From Aphelocoma coerulescens (lineage: Eukaryota > Chordata > Aves > Passeriformes > Corvidae), in the NCBI RefSeq assembly GCF_041296385.1, contig NC_091016.1, positions 16,839,497 to 16,903,496 on the forward strand: a DNA stretch of 64,000 bases, in the 5' to 3' direction. Below, piece after piece: positions 36,801 through 45,600 of the stretch (its first letter is position 1; the number at the start of each line of letters is the position of its first letter). A program made the position numbers and the translations under genes. Under the pieces are notes generated by a model. The model saw only the letters and a program-made list of their open reading frames with translations. It was not told the DNA's origin and ran no database searches.

Positions 36801-38480
36801 ATATGGATGAAGAGCTGGAAGAGGATGAAGAAGCTCTTGTTGCAGTGGCCTAGAGGAGGATTGAAAAGGGGACGTGGAGGGCTGGGGCGATGCTGAGAGC
36901 AGGGTCCACACTGCAGTGGAGCTGTCAGGCAGCTTGTCTGGAGGGAAATTTGGGGGTAATCAGGTAAGAGGCTTTTAAGGCGTAGTGTCAAGTGCTGTGC
37001 CCTAAAGCCATGTAAGAACAAGGCTAGAAATGGGAATTTTATGACACAGAGGTTGTAAATGAGAATATCCCTGAAGGCTGAAAACTTGCTTTTAAGCTGC
37101 TTTCAGTTGTCAGTGGCTGCTGGTTTGGTTAAGGGAGGGCCTGTTGGTAACTTGTGTTCCATGGGTGATGAAGGCTTGGGGACAGGGCTTGGCTCTCCAG
37201 CATGGGTCTGACTGCCTTGGTAAGAGATTGGCATCCCAGGAAGCTGGGGCAGGCTGAAGCTCTGGTCCCGTTCGGAGCACAGGCAGTACAAGCGTCTCAG
37301 AAAGCATCCCCAGGATAAGGCTTCGGAAGGAAAGGACTGCAGGAGAAGGGATGAGCTAGTCCAGAACAAGCCATGTCTCACCTCTTGCCTGTGTAGGTGT
37401 TCTTGTAGCTTGGGAAGCAAAAGGCCTTGCAATTGGAAAGCTCAGGGAAGAGAAGGAGTAAAGGCGTGTGTAGCTGTCCTGTGAGCAAGAGAAAGCCAAA
37501 TCCTGGTACCTGCAGTGATTGCACACTTGTGCTAAGCAGGCAGACCAGCCTGGCTCTGGCTATCATATCCATGTGTTCATTGTTCCCAGCCTAACCAGTG
37601 CCTCCAGCCATGCAGAGGGTCTTGCTGACCCTTTCCCAGCCTGGCAGGACAAGGCGAGGCCTCAGTCTCACCTGTGCCAGGTGTAGTTTGTGCTCAGCTT
37701 GAAGGGAGGGTGGCCAGGGCATGTGATGGGAGGCATGTGAGTTCCAGCAGCCCTGCTGGGAGCTATAAATGGCATGTGTGCTCACTGGAGGAGCATGGCT
37801 GGCGGGAGGAGGGGGAGGCAGTGGTGGCACTGAGAGGGGTGTTCGGGTTTGCAGTTACTCCCTTGCTCTGTAGGAGGTTGGCCCTGGGCTGTGGGGGACA
37901 GCTGTGAGGGCTGGGGGTGAGCGTGCGTGTCCTCTGAGTGATGAGGCAGATATGGAAAGGGTTTGTGCGAGCTGCAGAGCCCTCCATGGGGTGCCCAGGA
38001 CACAAAATGGGGCTGTGGCAGGACTGCTGCTGCCAGAGGTGAGGTCTTGCCCTGGGTTGCAGCTCCTGTTTGTAGGACAGGGTGCGGGAGAGCCCTTTTC
38101 TCAACTAAGGATTCTCTGTCTGTCCTCACAGCTTTGAGCTTGGGGCTGTGCTGTCCCTCCTGCACCTTTGCTGACCCAAGTGCGGTATGCCTTACACACA
38201 GTTGTCCTGTGTGGGCTGTCCCTCTGCTGTGGAGGTGCTGGGTCACACCTGCACAGGTGATGTGACCTGTGCCAAATGCTTGGAGCCATCTGATGTGCAG
38301 AGCCAGCATGGGCATGAGCCAGGGTCTGACCAGCCACTTCCCACCCGTACAAGTGCTGTGTCCCGCCCAGGGATGGCCATGGTACAGAACCACCTCCTCA
38401 CCTCCTGTGGTGAGGGGTGGTTCCTATTAAATGGGAACTCTTTTTCCTTCTGGGTAGAGAGCAGCCTGTGCTTCAGCAAT
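33891..38480. other. PTK7-SRF intergenic region, no gene recognised
   Basis: Nothing with a recognisable domain is visible here. The longest candidates are a 92-codon frame at 35773-36051 and an acid-tailed 60-codon frame at 36671-36853, both unassigned. GC content and CpG density rise from about 38.5 kb into the SRF promoter. Confidence 0.6.
35773..36051 (+). other. Unassigned 92-codon open frame
   Basis: It opens MVEQSRESEPLQENES and ends QVEHPKA. The composition is charged and less repetitive than the surrounding spurious frames, but I recognise no family, see no promoter, and see no splice partner. It could be a remnant of a mobile element or chance. Confidence 0.15.
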
Positions 38481-38900
38481 GTGTTTTGTGGACGCACCTG
38501 CTCAGTTCCGTGCCCTGCACGCCCCCGAGCACCCACGTGTCCCCCAGACCCTCTGGGTGCCTCTGCAGCCGCCAGAGACAAATGGACGGCGCGTTGTCCC
38601 TTGCAGGCTCTGACAACAGCCGGGGTGCAAAGTTGCCTGGAGCAACAGCTGGTGGCAGCGCTGGGAGTCAGGCGGGGTGGCGCGGAGCCCCTCCTGGCTC
38701 GACCCCGAGGATGGCGAGGCAGGGAGTCTTTGAGCCACGTGGTGTGTCCCCTACGAGGACCCGCGTGCCTGGAGCTGGCGGCGGGAAGGGAGGCCGAGGC
38801 AGGGCTGGCAAGGGGGGTGCCCCAGCGCTCGTTCGCCGCCCTCGGTGCCTCCCCGCCCCGCCGCAGCCCCCGGGCCCCGTGCCCCGCGCCGGCCGCGCTG

Positions 38901-38940
38901 TCCCTTTAAGAGCCGCCCTGCCCCTTTAAGAGCCGCCCTG
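38901..38940 (+). repeat. 20-bp tandem duplication upstream of SRF
   Basis: Two adjacent copies (38901-38920 and 38921-38940) share the core ccctttaagagccgccctg and differ at only one position at the unit start. The second copy lies about 30 bp upstream of the octamer motif. Confidence 0.9.
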
Positions 38941-38970
38941 CGTGTTTCAACCCGGGAGTGACGCGAGCGC

Positions 38971-38978
38971 ATGCAAAT
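38971..38978 (+). promoter_or_regulatory. Octamer motif ATGCAAAT
   Basis: A perfect POU-factor octamer in the proximal SRF promoter, 18 bp upstream of the first CCAAT box. This is a motif match only. Confidence 0.55.
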
Positions 38979-38995
38979 CAAACGCCAACTGGCGG

Positions 38996-39031
38996 CCAAT
39001 GGGCGCCGGCGCTCGGCAGCCGCCAGCCAAT
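38996..39031 (+). promoter_or_regulatory. Two CCAAT boxes of the SRF promoter
   Basis: CCAAT occurs at 38996-39000 and again at 39027-39031, each followed by GG or GGA (NF-Y-like context). The 31-bp spacing is close to three helical turns, a common NF-Y arrangement. Confidence 0.6.
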
Positions 39032-39065
39032 GGAGTGGCGCCTCCCGACGGGGCGCCGTCTCGCC

Positions 39066-39075
39066 CCATATAAGG
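39066..39075 (+). promoter_or_regulatory. SRF: CArG box 1, CCATATAAGG
   Basis: A perfect CC(A/T)6GG element. SRF binds this sequence, and mammalian SRF promoters carry CArG boxes through which SRF and its MRTF/TCF cofactors autoregulate. Here it lies 159 bp upstream of the start codon. Confidence 0.9.
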
Positions 39076-39085
39076 AGCGCCTTCG

Positions 39086-39095
39086 CCATAAAAGG
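39086..39095 (+). promoter_or_regulatory. SRF: CArG box 2, CCATAAAAGG
   Basis: A second perfect CC(A/T)6GG element, 20 bp (about two helical turns) from box 1. Confidence 0.85.
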
Positions 39096-39108
39096 CAACA
39101 TTGTATCG

Positions 39109-39118
39109 CTTTATATGG
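39109..39118 (+). promoter_or_regulatory. SRF: CArG-like box 3, CTTTATATGG
   Basis: It differs from CC(A/T)6GG at one position (C to T). It lies 23 bp past box 2 and could also act as a TATA-like element. Confidence 0.6.
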
Positions 39119-39233
39119 GGGCGGCGCGGCGCGGCGGGGGCGGCGGCGGAGCGGGGCCGTGAGCGCGGAGCGCGGCGGGGACATGGCGGGGCCGGCCTGA
39201 CCCGGCCCGACCCGACCCGCGCTCGCCGCCGCA

Positions 39234-39677
39234 ATGTTGCCGAGCCAGGCCGGGGCCGGGAACGGCGCCGCCGCCGCGCTGGCCCGCGGCTCGGGGCTGG
39301 GCCGGTCGCCGGTGCCGCGTGGGGCGAACGGCGGCGGGGCGGCGGCGGGGGCGCCCGGGGGCCGCCTGGAGCGGGAGGCGCTGTACAGCGGCAGCGAGGG
39401 CGACTCGGAGTCGGCCGAGGAGGAGGAGCTGGGCGGCGAGCGGCGCGGCGTGAAGCGTGGCCTGGCCGAGGCGGCGGCAGCGGCGGCGGCGGCGGGGCCC
39501 GCGGCGGGAGCGGCGGCGGCGGCCGCCTATAGCGGCGGCGGGGGCGGCGGGGCCGTGAGCGGCGCCAAGCCCGGGAAGAAGACGCGGGGCCGGGTGAAGA
39601 TCAAGATGGAGTTCATCGATAACAAGCTGCGGCGCTACACCACCTTTAGCAAGAGGAAGACCGGCATCATGAAGAAG
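39234..39677 (+). CDS. SRF: SRF exon 1: N-terminus and first half of MADS box
   Basis: 148 codons, donor gtgcgg after MKK (a weak GC-rich donor whose position matches human). Encodes the CK2-site cluster, an acidic EEEEL run, Ala8 (residues 80-87), Ala6 (93-98), Gly6, the basic leader AKPGKKTRGR and the DNA-contacting RVKIKMEFIDNKLRRY. At residues 75-78 it reads RGLA where human has RSLS (Ser103 last). Confidence 0.95.
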
Positions 39678-42600
39678 GTGCGGCCCCGCGACTCCGGCCG
39701 GTGCGGGGGGGCGGCCCGGCCCGGGCGGGGATGTCGGCCGGTACCCACCTGTCCGTGGGAGTCCCGGACCGGTCCGAGCGCGGAGCAGGCCGGCGGGCCG
39801 TGTCCGGAAACGGCGGCGGCTTCCCCGTCCCGCGGGCGGGACCAGGGGGGGCGGCCCCGGCACCAACCCCTTCCGGGGGGCTGCGCGGGAGCCCCCGGCG
39901 GAGCTGCGGGCAGGGAGCTGGGCGGCCGGGAGCGGGAGCCCCCGGGGCCGGGGGAGGTCGGTGTGCTTGGCGGTCCCCAGGCGTGTGATGTGCCCGGGGA
40001 GGCCCGTCCCGGTGCGGCGATCAGCCCCGGGCCGGAGCTGACCGGCGTCCTCGGGCCCCTCGCTGTGAACCGCCACAAAAACACCCAGTGTTGGGTGGCA
40101 CAGCTGGACTGCCCTGCCCCATCAAGGGCCTGGTAGGAATGTCTGCTTCGGCCACGGGAGCGACCAACGCCACGTCTCGGCCGGTTCAGAGTGCAATCTG
40201 TGTTTCCTGGTGTGCAAAGACGGATTAGAAATTTGGGGGATTATGGATGCTGCTGGCTGATCTGCATTCCTGGTGCTGCTCATAGCATCTTCTGAACAAC
40301 TGGGTAGTGCTGCATCCCAGCTCAGCTCGGCATCATGCACCCTAGGAAGGTGGGAATGGGTGTGGGGTGCTGCTGGGCACATTCTGGATGTACGGGACCA
40401 CAGGACATAGAATGAGGCCATCCTGTCTGTAGAAGTTTGTGTGAGACTACTGAGTGTGCAGTGATGGCATATGAAGAGTCACTTCCTGGTCCACAGGTAT
40501 TCTTAACCTGGGGCATGGTGGCCTTGCTGCAGGGGTGCTTGGGTGCAGCTGTGCTCAGAACTCTGGAGCCTGAGAGGGAAATCTGGGTCCGAGCCTGGAA
40601 GGGGTGTTGGTGAGGGGAATGAGGTAGCAGAGACATGTGCCAAATAACATCACTGAGAGGTGAGGTGAGGGAGGCATCCAGACATGTCTGGAGAAGCCAG
40701 TGGGATTTCCAGAATGGAGATAATCCTGTATTCCCATGTTCTCAGACTACTGTGCTGAGGGGACCACTCTACCCCTGGCCTCTTGGCAGGCACATCCCCT
40801 AAGGGTGTGCTAAAGGGGATGGGAACACACCATGGGACAGTTCAACCTGTAGGGAGCCAGTCTTGGGTTGGTTTTAGAGGCCACAGCTCCTCTGGGGTGA
40901 GAGGGAGCTGAAGTTGGTGTAAAGAGAAGAAAAGCCATTCTGGGAGCGTGGGGACATGCAGGGATGCTTGTCCTGCAGTGTGTGTTGCCCCTGTCACCTG
41001 TGACTCCCTGTTCTTCCCTTGTCCTGCTGGCAGGCCTATGAGCTCTCCACGCTGACTGGCACTCAAGTCCTGCTGTTGGTGGCCAGCGAGACAGGCCATG
41101 TGTACACGTTTGCCACACGGAAGCTGCAGCCCATGATCACCAGTGAGACGGGGAAGGCGTTGATCCAAACATGCCTCAATTCCCCGGACTCTCCCCCACG
41201 CTCGGACCCCACCACTGACCAGCGCATGAGTGCTACTGGTTTTGAGGAGACAGACCTCACCTACCAGGTGTCTGAATCAGACAGCAGCGGGGAGACCAAG
41301 GTAATGTTCCTGGGCGCCCAGGGAGGTGTGGGCTGTGCTGGGAGCCCTGAGCATCCCCAGCCCTCTTTAAATAGCAGTGTGGGGAGCTGAGCATGAGTCC
41401 CCTTTTGCTGCGACTGCAGTGAGCTTGTGTCATGTCATCTCAGGTCTGGCTGGCTCCTTGGCTGATGGTAGCGGTGATTGAAAGGGGGAGGGAAGCGGGT
41501 GGCAGGTATCCTGGTCCTGGCCCTTGCAGCGTGGCTCCTCACTGGCCCAGCCCACCCCCCTGGCCAGCTTTCAGCACTGTTATCTCTCCCCAGGCGTCTC
41601 CATGCTCTCACACTCATTGATAAAAATTTGATTCTGCCTCCATGGCCTTATAAGGCCTGGTTTCCCTCGCCAGAGTCCCTGGCAGGGCCCCTCACATTCC
41701 TTATAAGCTGCAGCTGTCTCTTGCTTTGGTGCTGTTTTGGAAGGGGGCAGGGAGGACATGGGGAATGGAAACATTTGGCTGGACAGACCACTTCTGCTCC
41801 CTGCCTGTTGTCCCTGCAGACGCTGGCCCTTGCCTGCCCGTGTTACTTGTGGCCTTTTGCCTAGGGTGGCCTGGCTGCGGGTGCAGAGTCGGGCAGAGCC
41901 AGCTTTTCTGCTGGAAGGGCCCCGTCTTGTCCCTGCACTCCCTGGCGCTGTTCCTCAAAGCTGTGTCCCATATCCCTGCCGCTTCCTTTGCAGGCTGGTG
42001 CTCAGATCCACAGGTGCTTGGAGATGGGAGGCAGGGAGGTTTGTGGTGCAAGGCTGGGATGACATACTCAATTTGGGGCTCTGCCACAGCTTCCCAGGCC
42101 TGTGTGCAGTTCCGCTGGGTGCTGGGAATTAGAGCGGCCCTGCTCTACCTGTGCTTGTGTTGTGGGTACCGGGCTTGCTACAAAAGTGTTCTTCCACTGG
42201 CCTTGTCATAGGAGCTCTCCAACCGTCTGTGCTCAAGCCACAACAACATCCTTGCCATGCAGGAGCCTCTAGACATTAAGCAGACAGAACCTGGAGATCT
42301 CTGTGCTGTAACTGCAAAGGTAGTGAGTACAGCCCTGAGATGTGTCCAGCATGTCTGGAGTTGCAGGGGTATTCAGCTGCCTGTTTTTGTGCTGTAATAG
42401 CACAACAGCTCTGGTCACGGTGCTGCTGGGTACCCTCTATTCCTCAATGTCCACTTCCCCACATCTGTGCAGTGCTGCACGAGCAAAAGCTTATTGCTGC
42501 TGAGCCCTGAGAAACATCAGTAGCCCCAGAGATCCCTGTGGCTGCAGTCCCTGTGCTGGAGCCCAGGAGAGTCCCCAGGAATGGTTCCTGCTGATGGGAC

Positions 42601-45600
42601 CCCAGCACCAGTCCTGGCTGTCCCAGTCTGGCATGTCTTCCCTAGGTGCCTCTGGTTGCTAGTGTGAGCTGTGCCAGCCCTATGCAGTAGGCAAAGAAGC
42701 CTTCTAACAGCAACAGTCTCTTCTTTGTGCAGCCTGTGTTTGTAAGGACTTATGCCTCCTGGGCTTCTCCTGGATGAAAAGGCACGTCCTGTGGGCATTT
42801 TGTAATGAGACAAATTACCTGTCCCTGGCATGAGACTTGTCCACATCATATCCCTTTGTACTCTTCCTGGAAGTACTGCTAGTTGGCCCCAAGGGAACTG
42901 TGCCCTCGGGGTGCAGTTGATCTGCAGAGGCCTTCTTAACACAACTTCTCTTTTCTCACTGTCTGATGCAACCTTGAAAGCTCCATCCCAGTGCTAATGC
43001 TTAGAGTGGGGTGCCTTGTGGCCACAGCCAGCATTTGACATGAGGCTGGAGGAGCCCTATGGCCCTGTCTCCTTCTTGACATTCTGACTAAATCCCCCCT
43101 GGCCAGCTGAGAGTTCTTGTCATGGCAAGCCCTGGGGCTGGGGACAGGGGCTGTCCTGTTGTGCCTTCTGCAGGCCTGGAAGCCTGGTTGGTGCTCAGGC
43201 AGAGACCAGCTCAATTCAGATATACCAAGAAGTCTTCTGAGGAGTGGGTGGTGCACAGGGCTGGGTTTCAGGTGCCTCACTATCAGGAGATTCAGTGCCT
43301 GGACTATCAGGTCCAGCCACATGGGATGCTCCAAAAGACGCCCTGGCCTTCCTGTGTGAACTCTGCTTCCCAGATCTCTGTATGGACAAAGCCTGCTTGT
43401 GTCCAGTGCTGCAGTGGAGTGGGAAGACAGTGCAGCCTGGCCATCACCTGCAGTCAGCAGCCTGCTGGTCATTCCTCCGTGCTACACCAGCAGCAGCTCT
43501 GAAATCCTCCTGCTGTGCTGGACCCAAACTCCCTGCCATGGTTCTGGGATTGGGGCATGCTGTACTTTTGAGACAGTAGCTGTATCCTCATGATGATACC
43601 TCTCTCATCTTTTGCAGGCCCCAAATGACACTGCCTGTGTGCAGTCACCTGTGTGTGCTTGTGTGGGAAAGGATATTTTGGAGGGAGCTCAGGGGCTCTG
43701 GATTGGGGTGAGAGCATGGGAGTAGCCCTGATCTGGTCATCTTTCTGGAGTGGGAGAATGTGGGACTTTCTGCCACATCTGGAATGCAGGCCAGGTGTTG
43801 GAGACCAGATTGGGATTCCTATATACCTCCAAGGCCTGTTGTCCTGCTACACCTGCGTAATTAATTCTGTCTAGGGGACCGTGCTGAACAGCATCACCTC
43901 AGGCAGTCCCTAAAAGCTGTGGAGTGGGATCATTTCTGTCCCCAAGACCCTACTGTGGTCCAGGATGGGCATCAGCTGGCCTGGTCTGTGCCCTGTGGCT
44001 CATGCTGCAAAGCAGTGGTGTGGGTCTGGGCAGACACCTGCTGCACGCTGCTTCCACAGACACTGCTCTGCACACTGAGGTTTGCACTGAGCTGTGGTGG
44101 GGAATGGATGTGCAGCTGGATCAGGAAGGGAAGGTAATGTCTGCTGAAGTGACCCATGACTTGCCTTATGCATGTAGTCTGGGCTTTGTCGGGTGCCCAG
44201 AGCATTGCTGAGGCATCCCAGACAGTCATGAGGAGATGGCAATGGGTGTCCAATCTCAAAGTTTCTCCCAGCTCTCTTTCTGTATTGGGAGCTGTTGCTG
44301 CAGCCCAAGAGAAACACAATAAAGATGGGAGGAATCTGAGTCTTGCCTGTGTCAGAATAGGGAGGGCAGAGATGGGATGTGCATGATTCAAGTTTGTTGT
44401 CACAGCATCTTTCCCAAGCACCTTTGCTTTATACTGAGGTTTGCCCTTGTGCTTCTAGGAAGCCCTGGGAATCTCCCTGAGTAGAGTGCCGTGAACTTTC
44501 TGGGATGCTTTCTCCAGGCCTGGAAGTATGGAGTATGACTGGGTGCTAAGTGCCCTGGCTGCTTTGGGCTATATCTCACGGGTATGCTGCTTTAGGGCTG
44601 TAGCTGGGGATGAGGAACCCTGGCTTTTGCAACTGGGAACAGCACCTGTCCTGCCCAACTCTGCTCTGGCTCACTAGTGGGCTGGGGAGAGCTCTGCCCT
44701 GTCACCCACGTGGGGAGGGCACCCACAGCCTCCCATGTCCCATGTGAGATGGCAGGAGTTTGTGGTTGAGCTAATGGAAAGTGCCTCTGCTGAGCTTTGC
44801 TCTGTTATCACGTGCCTCTTCTAATTTGGACTTCAGGGACTTCGGTGCCAAGGTGGAGGGGTGTTGCTCTCCTCCCTCCCTGGGCCCTGGGGCACGACTG
44901 AGTGCCTGGGATTGGATCCCCCTGTCCAAAATGGGCTGCCTTCCCTTTTTTAGCTGTTCGTTGAGCTGTGAATTCCTTGCTCCTGGCAGCTTGACAAGCT
45001 GGGAACAAGGCTTAGCACGTGGGAGAGCTGGGCCCACCAGCTGCAGTGGGAGGGGTGGGAGTGTGGCAGCCTTAACTCTTCCCAGGCATGCTGGCAGTTG
45101 TGTCAGGGCATGGGGACAGCAGGTCACCTGTGGTCTGTGACATGGGCTCCTGTGAAGCAGCGTGTTCTCAGTGTGCTCTTGGGCAGATGAGCCAGGCAGG
45201 AGAGGAGTCATGGGCACCCTGGGTATTCCAAAGGGGATTTTGGGGATGGAGGCACATTAGGTGAAGTGTGACTGCCAGAGGCAGCAGGAATCATGCTGGG
45301 CTTGGTTGGTTCCTGCAGATCCAAGGCACATCCAGCCACACGCTTTGTGGCTGTGGAAACCAGCATGTTACTGCAGCCTGGCACACACATTCCTCCCTTG
45401 TTCCCAGACCTGGGATGCCAGTCTCTCAGGCTAGTGTTGACCCAGCACAGAGCCCTTTTCCTGGTGCTCAGCTCCTCTTGGCAATGCTGTCCTTGGACAG
45501 GCACAGAGCTCTGATGCTCCTTGCAGGACTGTGCTGGCTGTAGTGAACACATGGGGTCCTTTGGAAGCATTTGCCTCATGCCCATCTCCTGACAGTGGAT

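Larger units (their letters stand above)
38500..40050 (+). promoter_or_regulatory. SRF: SRF CpG island and promoter
   Basis: A GC- and CpG-rich block spans the SRF upstream region, exon 1 and the start of intron 1. The proximal part (38901-39120) packs a 20-bp tandem duplication, an octamer, two CCAAT boxes and three CArG or CArG-like boxes just upstream of the ATG at 39234. The transcription start is not defined by the sequence. If it lies just after the CArG cluster, the 5'UTR would be about 100 nt, shorter than I recall for human SRF. Confidence 0.85.

Noticed and set aside
36671..36853. 60-codon frame with an acidic EELEEDEEAL tail
   Set aside because: Short, no promoter or splice partner, and the acidic tail comes from a simple GAA/GAG-rich stretch.
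38187..38909. 240-codon frame just upstream of SRF
   Set aside because: Lies in promoter CpG DNA, the translation is Arg/Pro/Ala-rich, and it ends before SRF with no plausible splice link.
39111..40076. 321-codon minus-strand open frame over SRF exon 1
   Set aside because: Antisense shadow of GC-rich, Ala/Gly-rich coding and CpG-island DNA. The Arg/Pro-rich translation has no domain.
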